This document shows, one piece after another, positions 50,521 through 57,842 of a stretch of 64,000 nucleotides of DNA (the stretch's first letter is position 1; each line of letters begins with the position of its first letter). The translations under genes were made by a program, and so were the position numbers. The notes beneath the pieces were generated by a model. The model made no database searches and had not been told where the DNA came from. It saw nothing but the letters and a program-made list of their open reading frames with translations. This DNA comes from Cellulomonas fulva (GTDB lineage Bacteria > Actinomycetota > Actinomycetes > Actinomycetales > Cellulomonadaceae). Location: positions 2,604,001-2,668,000 of the forward strand of contig NZ_JAHBOH010000001.1 in assembly GCF_018531375.1 (NCBI RefSeq), written 5' to 3'.

Positions 50521-51074
50521 GCGCGCGCGTCCAGCGGCGGCTCGTCGAGCTCGGCGAGCGCGTCCACCTGCTCGACCAGCCACGGGCTGAAGGCCCACGG
50601 GGCGGCCCGCACCGCGCGCCCCATGTCCTGGGTCGTGACCCAGCGCAGGTCCATGACCTCGTCCTCGGCCGGGACCGGCGTGCTCGTCGTCGTCGCGAAC
50701 CAGACGGGGCAGACCTCGTTCTCGACGACCCCGTGCGCGTCGACCGCGCGGTAGCGGAAGTCGGGGAGCATCAGGGCCAGGTCCTCCAGCTCGATGCCGA
50801 GCTCGTCGCGGCCGCGCCGTCGCACCGCGTCGGCCGGGTCCTCGCCCGGGCGCGGGTGCCCGCAGAAGCTGTTGGTCCAGACCCCGGGCCAGCTCGCCTT
50901 CGCGAGCGCGCGCCGGGTGAGCAGCACCATGCCGTCGGGGCGCACGACGTGGCACGAGAAGGCCAGGTGGAGCGGGGTGTCCAGCCCGTGGACCGTGGCC
51001 CGCGGCGCCGTGCCCACCGGGCGGGCGTGCTCGTCGAGGAGCACCACCTCGTCGTGCAGGACGTTCACGCTCAT
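50517..51074 (-). CDS. idi: Isopentenyl-diphosphate delta-isomerase (type 1)
   Basis: A 185-aa Nudix-fold isomerase interconverting IPP and DMAPP. The catalytic cysteine is in TNSFCGHPRPGED, and the metal-binding Nudix-like segment RRRGRDELGIELE and the ENEVCPVWFA segment follow. As first gene of the crt operon it feeds CrtE. The promoter region upstream is shared with the divergent marR gene and carries two direct repeats. Confidence 0.95.
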   Translation of the reverse strand: MSVNVLHDEVVLLDEHARPVGTAPRATVHGLDTPLHLAFSCHVVRPDGMVLLTRRALAKASWPGVWTNSFCGHPRPGEDPADAVRRRGRDELGIELEDLALMLPDFRYRAVDAHGVVENEVCPVWFATTTSTPVPAEDEVMDLRWVTTQDMGRAVRAAPWAFSPWLVEQVDALAELDEPPLDARA

Positions 51075-51106
51075 GCTGTCTCCCCGTCCGCCGACGCCTC
51101 GCCGTG

Positions 51107-51143
51107 GCTAGCCAATCTAGGCCACTATCGCTAGCCAATCTAG
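51107..51143. promoter_or_regulatory. Two direct-repeat operators in the crt/marR intergenic region
   Basis: The 14-bp sequence gctagccaatctag occurs at 51107-51120 and 51130-51143, 23 bp apart (about two helical turns). On the crt strand, ctgcaa and GATAGT (51124-51129 on the plus strand as actatc) make a -35/-10 pair with 18-bp spacing; one repeat fills the spacer and the other covers the predicted start site. This is the placement of a repressor site. The repeats contain CTAG, rare in this GC-rich DNA. The adjacent MarR regulator is the likely binder. Confidence 0.75.
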
Positions 51144-51156
51144 TGACTTGCAGGAC

Positions 51157-51162
51157 TAGTAT
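51157..51162 (+). promoter_or_regulatory. -10 element for a probably leaderless marR mRNA
   Basis: TAGTAT ends 7 bp before the marR ATG, the usual distance from a -10 box to +1, so transcription would begin at or next to the start codon. No Shine-Dalgarno sequence precedes the ATG. Confidence 0.5.
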
Positions 51163-51169
51163 CCGCGTC

Positions 51170-51700
51170 ATGACGGAGCCCGCAACGGGAGCGCCCTACT
51201 GGTACGGCGATCGCGAGGTCGTCGCCGTGCTCGAGGCGCTGCGCGAGTTCCGCCGCGCGGACCAGGACATGCGCCGGCGCGCCGCGGCCGGCATGGGGAT
51301 GAACGAGACGTCGATGCGCGCCCTCCAGGTCGTCGTCGCGGCGGAGCGGCAGGGCCGCACGGTCTCGCCCCACCACCTCGCGCGTGCGCTGGGGATCTCG
51401 ACCGCGTCGACGACGAAGCTGCTCGACCGGCTCGTGGCGTCCGGCCACCTGGTGCGCTCGCCGCACCCGCACGACCGGCGTGCGGTGGTCGTGACCGCGA
51501 CGCCGCACGCGCACAGGGAGATCCGCGACCGGCTGGCCGCCATGCACCAGCAGATGGCCGATGTCGCGGCCCGGGTGCCGGCCCGCTCGCGAGCGCCCGT
51601 GCGCCGGTTCCTCGAGGAGATGGCGGGACTGCTGGACGCTCAGGACGCCGCCCCGCTGGAGCCCGCCGCGGACGCGGTCGACCTCGCCGCGGCGGACTAG
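51170..51700 (+). CDS. MarR family regulator, probable repressor of the carotenoid operon
   Basis: A 176-aa winged-helix protein. DNA-recognition segments are VSPHHLARALGISTASTTKL and LLDRLVASGHLVRSPHPHDR, with the dimerisation helices at both ends. It is divergent from idi-crtE with paired repeats in the shared 95-bp region. In Corynebacterium glutamicum, the MarR-type CrtR, encoded divergently from crtE, represses the decaprenoxanthin operon and responds to prenyl diphosphates; the same role is inferred here. The ATG follows a -10 box directly. Its TAG stop shares CTAG with the convergent LacI-type gene. Confidence 0.88.
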   Translation: MTEPATGAPYWYGDREVVAVLEALREFRRADQDMRRRAAAGMGMNETSMRALQVVVAAERQGRTVSPHHLARALGISTASTTKLLDRLVASGHLVRSPHPHDRRAVVVTATPHAHREIRDRLAAMHQQMADVAARVPARSRAPVRRFLEEMAGLLDAQDAAPLEPAADAVDLAAAD

Positions 51701-52773
51701 CTCGACGAGCCGGCCGCGGTCGGCGCCGGCCCCGTCGAGCCGCGCACCACGAGGTGCGTCGGGACGACGACGTGCTCGGGCTCCGCGGCCGACGAGCCCT
51801 GCGCGTCGATCGCGCGCTCGATCGCGTGCGCCGCCGCGCGGCCCTTGGCGTCCAGGTCCTGCCGGACGGTCGTCAGGGGCGGGGTGACGGTGCGGGCGAG
51901 CGGGGAGTCGTCGTACCCGATGACCGACAGGTCGCCCGGCACCCTCAGCCCGAGCTCGTCCGCGACGCGCACGACGGCCCAGGCGACGAGGTCGGAGAAG
52001 CAGAGCACCGCGGTCGGCCGGTCCGGGAGCGTGAGCGCCGTGCGGGCGGCCGCGAGCGCGTCCTCCTCGAGGTTGTCGTCGAGGTTGACCGCGACGACGT
52101 CGGCGCCCGCGGGACCGAGCACGCTCATCCAGCCCTCGACCCGCTCGCGCGAGACGTAGCCCACGCCCGCGGTCGCCGCGTCGGGGGCGACGCCGCGCGG
52201 CTGGCCGTGCGCGGTGGTGAGGATCGCGATGCGGCGGTGGCCGAGGTCGAGCAGGTGCTGCGCGGCCGCGCGTGCACCCGGGCGGTCGTCCAGCAGCACG
52301 CTCGACGCACCCGCGACCGTGGGCGCCTGGTCGACGAAGACGAGCGGGAGCCGTCGGCGCTCGAGCCAGTCGAGCGCCTCGGTGTCGCCGGCGCAGGCGT
52401 ACACGAGCGCGGCGTCCATGGGCACGTCGCGCGCGGCGACCCGCGGGCCGTTCGTCGTCGTGGCGGGCAGCAGCGAGAGCGCGAGGCCGGTGGGCGCGAG
52501 AGTCTCGGCCACAGCCGCGAAGAACTCGGCCGCGATCGGGTCGCGGAACGCGCCCTGCGAGTCGGTGAAGAGCACCCCCACCGCACCGGCGGAGCCGCGT
52601 GCCAGCGCTCGCGCCGCCGGGTCCGGGCCGACGTAGCCGAGCTCCGCGGCGGCGGCGAGGACGCGCTCGCGCAGCTCGGCGGACAGCTGGTCGGGCCGCG
52701 AGAACGCGTTCGAGACGGTCATCCGGCTCACGCCGACCCGGTCCGCGACCGTCTGCAGCGTGACCCGGCCCAC
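51697..52773 (-). CDS. LacI family transcriptional regulator
   Basis: A 358-aa regulator. The N-terminal HTH is VTLQTVADRVGVSRMTVSNA with the hinge LSAELRERVLAAAAELGY, followed by the periplasmic-binding-like sensor domain (AVGVLFTDSQGAFRDPIAAEF, VDQAPTVAGASSVLLDDR, GYDDSPLARTVTPPLTTVRQD). Ligand is probably a sugar but no sugar genes are adjacent. The GTG start is fixed by GGAGGGG 6 nt upstream; open frame beyond it is not conserved-looking. The stop overlaps the marR stop in CTAG. Confidence 0.92.
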   Translation of the reverse strand: MGRVTLQTVADRVGVSRMTVSNAFSRPDQLSAELRERVLAAAAELGYVGPDPAARALARGSAGAVGVLFTDSQGAFRDPIAAEFFAAVAETLAPTGLALSLLPATTTNGPRVAARDVPMDAALVYACAGDTEALDWLERRRLPLVFVDQAPTVAGASSVLLDDRPGARAAAQHLLDLGHRRIAILTTAHGQPRGVAPDAATAGVGYVSRERVEGWMSVLGPAGADVVAVNLDDNLEEDALAAARTALTLPDRPTAVLCFSDLVAWAVVRVADELGLRVPGDLSVIGYDDSPLARTVTPPLTTVRQDLDAKGRAAAHAIERAIDAQGSSAAEPEHVVVPTHLVVRGSTGPAPTAAGSSS

Positions 52774-52859
52774 GATCCCCTCCGCTTCCCGCTCGCCCGC
52801 GCCGACCCGGGGGAGGGTGGCCTCGCGGCCAGCGTAGGCGAGCGGGAGGGCCGTCGGGA

Positions 52860-53078
52860 TCACCGCAGCGCGGCGCGCTCGGGGCGCGGCGCGAGGACGT
52901 CGGCCACGTGGTGCAGCGCACGTGCCGTGACCGACCGGGTGGCGCGCGTGGCGCGCGCGGTCCGGTGCGGACGGCTCCGGTCGGGCACGACCGGGGCGTC
53001 GGGCAGGGCGCTGCGGGACTGGATGAGGGCCGCCCGGCGGGAGTGCAGCAGGCTGAGCGGCGGCGGGTTCATCGACAT
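52860..53078 (-). CDS. Small basic protein, unknown function
   Basis: A 72-aa ORF upstream of the LacI gene on the same strand, with a strong AGGAGG 7 nt before the ATG (tandem Met codons, MSMNPPPLSLLHSRRAAL). It is rich in Arg, Ala and Ser and ends with a possible amphipathic helix (SVTARALHHVADVLAPRP). No family was recognised. The promoter region immediately upstream holds three copies of a 10-bp motif, which supports a real regulated transcript. Confidence 0.5.
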   Translation of the reverse strand: MSMNPPPLSLLHSRRAALIQSRSALPDAPVVPDRSRPHRTARATRATRSVTARALHHVADVLAPRPERAALR

Positions 53079-53086
53079 GGTTCCTC

Positions 53087-53138
53087 CTGTACCGGTCCAG
53101 AACTGTACCGCTAAAGTAGCGCGTGCTTCTGTAGCGGT
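53087..53138. promoter_or_regulatory. Three copies of CTGTACCGGT-like motif before the small ORF
   Basis: CTGTACCGGT (53087-53096), CTGTACCGCT (53103-53112) and CTGTAGCGGT (53129-53138) are in the same orientation, spaced 16 and 26 bp start to start. TGTACCGGTCCA also has internal dyad character. TetR-type operators look like this. The first copy overlaps the AGGAGG ribosome-binding site of the small ORF. Confidence 0.6.
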
Positions 53139-53341
53139 CAAGAGGAACCGCGCGGCGGTTGCTCTCGTCCGGATGACGGGCCGGCCCCGGGGGCTTCGAC
53201 ACCCCGAGGACGCAGGCAGCGTCGGCGTGGGGCGGGTGGAATCCTGGTGAGTGCGGTCACAGCGAGCCCGTCCTGGCCGGTCGGGGCGCCCGACGCCGCT
53301 AGTGTGCGGTGAACGGTGTGCCGACGCGGAAGGGGCGCAGG

Positions 53342-54244
53342 GTGACGCGCGAGCAGACGACGGGTGAGCCCGCCACGTCTCGGACGCGCTCGTGGACCCG
53401 CCGCCACCGCGAGCTGCTGCGCGAGCTCCTGCTCGTCGTCGGCCTGTACGCCGGCTACTCGGCGACCCGCCTCGCCGCCACGGGCGCGTGGGACGTGGCC
53501 GCCGACCACGCGCGCACGATCCTCGACCTGGAGCGCACGCTCAACCTCGACATCGAGCACGCGGTCAACACCTGGGTCTCGACGCAGCCCTGGCTCGAGA
53601 TCGCGACGTCGTACTGGTACCAGTCGATGCACTACCTGGTGACGCCGACGCTGCTCGTCCTGCTCTTCTTCCGGCGCCCGCTGCTCTACCGGCCCGCGCG
53701 CACGGCACTCCTCGCGGCGACCTTCGTCGCCCTCGCGGGGTACGTCTTCCTCCCGACCGCTCCGCCGCGGCTGCTGGGTCAGTACGTCGACACGGTCTCG
53801 GAGAGCGCCGCGCACGGCTGGTGGCCGTCCGCCGCCGAGCAGGCCGCCATGGGGGCGAGCTCGGTGACCAACCAGGTCGCCGCGATGCCGTCGATGCACG
53901 TGGGCTGGGCGATGTGGGTGAGCCTGGTGCTCGCCACGCTGACGCGCCGGTGGTGGCTCAAGGCGCTCGCCGGGTGCTACGTGCTCGCCACCACGTTCGT
54001 CGTCGTCGTCACCGCCAACCACTGGATCCTCGACGCCGTCGCCGGCGCCGCGATCGTCGTGGCCTGCTGGTGGTTCGCCGGCCGCAGCCACGGGCTGTGG
54101 GCCCAGCGCGGACGGGTGGAGGCCGAGCTCGACGGCCTGGTGGCGACCGTGCGCGCGCCCGCCGCCGACGCGCCCGGCACGCGCTCGCTCGCCGGGGCGG
54201 CGGAGCCGAAGCCCGAGCCGGACCCGGACGAGCCCCGGCGCTGA
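53342..54244 (+). CDS. PAP2 superfamily membrane phosphatase
   Basis: A 300-aa polytopic protein with about six helices. The PAP2 signature pieces are MPSMHVGWAMW near residue 182 and ANHWILDAVAGA near residue 222; the first KxxxxxxRP-like piece is weak. Such proteins act on isoprenoid diphosphates (undecaprenyl-PP) or inositol/phosphatidyl phosphates outside the membrane; the SMH-type spacing resembles the inositolphosphorylceramide-synthase-like branch. The C-terminal 60 residues are acidic and disordered. GAAGGGG precedes this GTG; another GTG 33 nt earlier (53309) is possible. Confidence 0.85.
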   Translation: MTREQTTGEPATSRTRSWTRRHRELLRELLLVVGLYAGYSATRLAATGAWDVAADHARTILDLERTLNLDIEHAVNTWVSTQPWLEIATSYWYQSMHYLVTPTLLVLLFFRRPLLYRPARTALLAATFVALAGYVFLPTAPPRLLGQYVDTVSESAAHGWWPSAAEQAAMGASSVTNQVAAMPSMHVGWAMWVSLVLATLTRRWWLKALAGCYVLATTFVVVVTANHWILDAVAGAAIVVACWWFAGRSHGLWAQRGRVEAELDGLVATVRAPAADAPGTRSLAGAAEPKPEPDPDEPRR

Positions 54245-54356
54245 CCCCGGCGCCGACCCGCTCGACCGACCCCGACCCCGCGTCCACGACGCGGCGCACC
54301 CGGGCGAGATCTGTGGGCGGAGGCCGTGCGCGGGCTCGTCATGGCATACCGTGCTC

Positions 54357-54440
54357 GTGACCGAGCGCGCGCACGACGACGAGCCCGCGCGGCCGACCAG
54401 TCCAGGGCCCCACCTGGACGTACGCGGAGGTGGACGATGA
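54357..54440 (+). CDS. Possible leaderless 27-aa ORF coupled to telA
   Basis: A GTG-started ORF (VTERAHDDEPARPTSPG...) whose TGA stop overlaps the telA ATG as ATGA. A -10-like TACCGT (54347-54352) lies 4 nt upstream. It could be a leaderless upstream ORF that couples translation into telA. No homologue is recognised, and an ORF of this size may be chance. Confidence 0.3.
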   Translation: MTERAHDDEPARPTSPGPHLDVRGGGR

Positions 54441-55633
54441 CGGAACCGGCACCCTTGACCCCGCCCCTGACGCTCGAGGCGCCCGCGCCGCTCGCGCCCG
54501 TGGCGACCACGCAGGCGCCCGCCATGGCACCGCGCGTGGAGGAGGCCGCGCTCCCGGGTCTCGACGCCAAGGTCGACTCCTACCTCCAGGGGCTCGCGGC
54601 GGCGCAGACCGGCTCGCCCGAGTTCGCCGCGAAGGCGGACGACGTGCGGCTCATGGGCGACGCCGAGATCCGGGCGTCGGCGGAGACCTCCAACCGGCTG
54701 CTGCAGATGCCCGTCCGGGAGCTGCGCGAGGGCGGCGTCTCGGGCACGTCGCAGGTGAGCGCGTCGCTCCTCGACCTGCGCCGCACGGTCGAGGACCTCG
54801 ACCCCTCGGAGGCGAGCTTCGGCAAGAAGCTGCTGGGCCTCCTGCCCTTCGGCGACTCGATCACGGACTACTTCCGCCGCTACGAGAGCGCGCAGAAGCA
54901 GATCGACGCGATCGTCCGCGCGCTCTACAACGGTCAGGACGAGCTCCGCAAGGACAACGCGGCGCTCAACCTGGAGAAGCAGCACCTGTGGGCGACGATG
55001 GCGCGCCTGAACCAGTACGTGTACGTCGCCGAGCGGCTCGACGCGCGGCTCTCGGCCCTCATCGCCGAGACCGAGCTGAGCGACCCGGCGCGCGCCAAGT
55101 CGCTGCGCGAGGACGTGCTGTTCTACGTCCGCCAGAAGCACCAGGACCTGCTGACCCAGCTCGCCGTCTCGATCCAGGGCTATCTGGCGACCGACATCAT
55201 CATCAAGAACAACCTCGAGCTCATCAAGGGCGTCGACCGCGCCACCACGACCACGGTGGCTGCGCTGCGCACCGCCGTGCTCGTCGCCCAGGCGCTGAAC
55301 AACCAGAAGCTGGTGCTCGACCAGATCACCGCGCTGAACACGACGACGTCCGCGATGGTGGCCTCGACCTCGAAGCTGCTGCGCGAGCAGTCGGTCGCGA
55401 TCCAGTCGCAGGCCGCCGGGTCGACGCTCGGCCTGCCCCAGCTGCAGCAGTCGTTCAACGACATCTACGCGACGATGGACGCCATCGACGACTTCAAGGT
55501 CAAGGCGCTCGACTCGATGTCCCAGACCATCGGGGTGCTGGAGACGGAGACGACGCGGGCGCGCGAGTACATCGACCGGGTCTCCCAGGCCGACCGGACG
55601 AACGTCGCGGACAGCCCGCTCGACATCGGCTGA
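54437..55633 (+). CDS. TelA/toxic anion resistance family protein
   Basis: A 398-aa, mostly helical cytosolic protein of the TelA family. Diagnostic segments are FGKKLLGLLPFGDSITDYFRRYESAQKQIDAIVRAL, DNAALNLEKQHLWATMARLNQYVYVAERLD and DIIIKNNLELIKGVDRATTTTVAALRTAVLVAQAL; the C-terminal LQQSFNDIYATMDAIDDFKVKALDSM is also typical. TelA proteins are linked to tellurite resistance and often sit with TerD, AAA or signalling genes; the molecular activity is unknown. GGAGG precedes the ATG. First certain gene of the PknG block. Confidence 0.92.
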   Translation: MTEPAPLTPPLTLEAPAPLAPVATTQAPAMAPRVEEAALPGLDAKVDSYLQGLAAAQTGSPEFAAKADDVRLMGDAEIRASAETSNRLLQMPVRELREGGVSGTSQVSASLLDLRRTVEDLDPSEASFGKKLLGLLPFGDSITDYFRRYESAQKQIDAIVRALYNGQDELRKDNAALNLEKQHLWATMARLNQYVYVAERLDARLSALIAETELSDPARAKSLREDVLFYVRQKHQDLLTQLAVSIQGYLATDIIIKNNLELIKGVDRATTTTVAALRTAVLVAQALNNQKLVLDQITALNTTTSAMVASTSKLLREQSVAIQSQAAGSTLGLPQLQQSFNDIYATMDAIDDFKVKALDSMSQTIGVLETETTRAREYIDRVSQADRTNVADSPLDIG

Positions 55634-55677
55634 GCGTGGGCGCAGGGGCGAGGGCGGGGACAGGGGCAGACGTCGCG

Positions 55678-56196
55678 ATGGGCTGGTGGGACGACCTGAC
55701 GGATCGGCTGCGCGGGGGGCGCGAGCCGGAGCCCGTCGCCGTGCCGGCGCCGCCGACCGGGCAGGAGATCGTCGCGGCGGTGCGGCGCGTCGAGCAGGAC
55801 ATCGAGGGGCGGGTGCCCGCGGCGGTGACGGCGCGCGTCGCCCGCATCTCGCGCGTGGTGCAGGACATGGTGCCGCGGCTCGACCGGCCCGGGATCGGCA
55901 GCCGCCAGGCGCACACCGTGGTCGCGACCGCGACCAGCTACCTGCCGGAGGCCGTGGGGTCCTACCTGCGCCTCCCGCGCGACTTCGCCGACCGCCGCGT
56001 CGTCGCGCAGGGGAAGACCTCGCTCATGCTGCTGTGCGACCAGCTCGACCTGCTCGGGGTGACGCTCGCGAAGATCTCCGACGCGGTGTCCCACCAGGAC
56101 GCCGACGCGCTGGTCGCGCACGGGGCGTTCCTCGCCGAGAAGTTCGGCACCTCGTCCCTGGAGCTGCCCCCCGGCGGGCCGGCGGTGGCGTCGTGA
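55678..56196 (+). CDS. Conserved hypothetical protein of the TelA-PknG operon
   Basis: A 172-aa protein, MGWWDDLTDRLRGGREPEP at the N-terminus (amphipathic), then a helical body (VRRVEQDIEGRVPAAVTARVARISRVVQDMVPRLD, ATATSYLPEAVGSYLRLPRDF). TelA proteins and similar helical partners often occur in pairs, but no family name can be given. GTG at 55636 would add 14 residues. Its stop overlaps the AAA gene as GTGA. Confidence 0.75.
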   Translation: MGWWDDLTDRLRGGREPEPVAVPAPPTGQEIVAAVRRVEQDIEGRVPAAVTARVARISRVVQDMVPRLDRPGIGSRQAHTVVATATSYLPEAVGSYLRLPRDFADRRVVAQGKTSLMLLCDQLDLLGVTLAKISDAVSHQDADALVAHGAFLAEKFGTSSLELPPGGPAVAS

Positions 56197-57842
56197 CCGC
56201 GGTCAGCGCGTTCCGTGCGGCACTGGACGACCTGGTGGTCGCCGGCCGCGCGGCCGGCCTGCCCGAGGACGACGTGCGCGACGAGGGGGAGCGCCTCGCC
56301 GCCGCCGTCGCCGAGAACGTGCCCGGTGCGCCCGCCGCGTGGGGCCGCGCGCTCGGCGTCGCCGGCGTGGGGGAGTTCTTCGACGCGGCGTCCTCGGCGC
56401 GCCGCTGGCGGACCGCACCGACCGACCTGCTGGCGCACCTGGTCGCGGACGGCTCCGCGCAGGCCGAGGCCTATGCGCGCGCCCTCGGCGCGGTCACGTC
56501 CGCCGCGTGCGACCTGGGCGACGCCTCGCTCGACGTCATCGCGCGCGCCTCGACGACCGCCGCCGTGCACCTGCAGGCGGCGCGCACGGTCGCGCCGCCC
56601 GCCGTGCCGGCGGACCCGGGGGCCGCCGCACGGCCCCTCGCCGGCCCGGACCGGCGCCGGGACGCCGTCCCGGCGGCGGCCGGTCCCCGGTCACCGGCCC
56701 GGCGGGACCGGTCGGGGGTCGCGCGTGCCGAGACGTCGGCCGAGACGGAGGCGGCGACCGAGGCCGGGACGGCGGTCGAGCCGGAGGAGGCCGAGCCCGA
56801 GCGGTCGCTCGAGGAGCTGCTCGCCGAGCTCGACAGCCTCGTCGGGCTCGAGCGCGTCAAGAAGGAGGTGCGCGAGCAGGCGCAGCTCCTGCGCGTCGAG
56901 CGGCTGCGCACGGATGCGGGCCTGACCCGGCCGACCATCACGCGGCACCTGGTGTTCCTGGGCAACCCGGGCACGGGCAAGACGACGGTCGGGCGCCTGG
57001 TCGCGGGGATCTACCGCGCGCTCGGGCTGCTCGGCAAGGGCCACCTGGTCGAGGTCGACCGGTCCGAGCTCGTGGGCGGCTACCTGGGGCAGACCGCGAG
57101 CAAGACGACCGAGGTGGTCGGCACGGCGGTCGGCGGCGTGCTGTTCGTCGACGAGGCCTACGCGCTCGCGGGTGACCAGTACGGGGCCGAGGCGGTGAAC
57201 ACGCTGGTCAAGGACATGGAAGACCACCGCGACGACCTCGTCGTGATCGTCGCGGGGTACCCGGGGCCGATGGCGCGCTTCCTGGCGACCAACCCGGGTC
57301 TCGAGAGCCGCTTCGCCACGACGATCACGTTCGACGACTACTCCGACGAGGAGCTGACCGCGATCTTCCGGCTCGCCGCGGAGCGGGCCGACTTCGCGGC
57401 TCCGGAGGCGACGCTCGCGCGGTTCCGCGAGATCGCCGGCACGCAGCTGCGGCACGAGGGCTTCGGCAACGGCCGGTGGGCGCGCAACGTCCTGGACCGG
57501 GCGATCACGCGGCACGCGTGGCGCCTGCGGGACGTCGCCGCGCCCACGCTCGACGAGCTGCGCACGCTGCTGCCCGAGGACCTGGTCGAGCCCGAGCCGT
57601 CCGACGAGCCCGAGCCGTCCGACGAGCCCGAGCCGTCCGACGAGCCCGAGCCGTCCGACGAGCCCGAGCCGTCCGACGAGCCCGAGCCGTCCGACGAGCC
57701 CGCGCGGTCCGACGAGCCCGAGCGGGGGACCGCGCAGCCCGACGTGCCGGTCCCGGTGCCGTTCGCCGCCGCGCAGCACGAGGCGCGAGACCGGACCGAC
57801 GACGCGCACGACGAGACGCACGACGAGAAGGAGCCCGCGTGA
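56193..57842 (+). CDS. AAA family ATPase (CbbX/SpoVK-like) with C-terminal EPSD repeats
   Basis: A 549-aa protein. Residues 1-130 are a helical domain of unknown role, then an acidic linker. The AAA+ module (about 215-455) has LDSLVGLERVKKEVREQAQLL, Walker A GNPGTGKTTVG (K263), Walker B VLFVDEAYAL (D320, E321), VIVAGYPGPMARFLATNPGLESRF and NGRWARNVLDRAITRHA. This is the CbbX/EccA-like branch of chaperone ATPases. The tail carries six perfect EPEPSD hexapeptides encoded by an 18-bp repeat. GTGA overlaps on both sides place it firmly in the operon. It may remodel TelA, GlnX or PknG complexes; this is inference from position. Confidence 0.9.
   Translation: MTAVSAFRAALDDLVVAGRAAGLPEDDVRDEGERLAAAVAENVPGAPAAWGRALGVAGVGEFFDAASSARRWRTAPTDLLAHLVADGSAQAEAYARALGAVTSAACDLGDASLDVIARASTTAAVHLQAARTVAPPAVPADPGAAARPLAGPDRRRDAVPAAAGPRSPARRDRSGVARAETSAETEAATEAGTAVEPEEAEPERSLEELLAELDSLVGLERVKKEVREQAQLLRVERLRTDAGLTRPTITRHLVFLGNPGTGKTTVGRLVAGIYRALGLLGKGHLVEVDRSELVGGYLGQTASKTTEVVGTAVGGVLFVDEAYALAGDQYGAEAVNTLVKDMEDHRDDLVVIVAGYPGPMARFLATNPGLESRFATTITFDDYSDEELTAIFRLAAERADFAAPEATLARFREIAGTQLRHEGFGNGRWARNVLDRAITRHAWRLRDVAAPTLDELRTLLPEDLVEPEPSDEPEPSDEPEPSDEPEPSDEPEPSDEPEPSDEPARSDEPERGTAQPDVPVPVPFAAAQHEARDRTDDAHDETHDEKEPA
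57588..57713. repeat. 18-bp tandem repeat, seven copies, in the AAA gene
   Basis: Six perfect copies of gagcccgagccgtccgac from 57588 to 57695 and a diverged seventh to 57713. They encode a Glu-Pro-Glu-Pro-Ser-Asp tail. The unit is a multiple of 3, so copy-number change would keep the frame. Confidence 0.97.

Noticed and set aside
57588..57713. CRISPR array
   Set aside because: The repeats are contiguous without spacers and are in frame inside a coding region.
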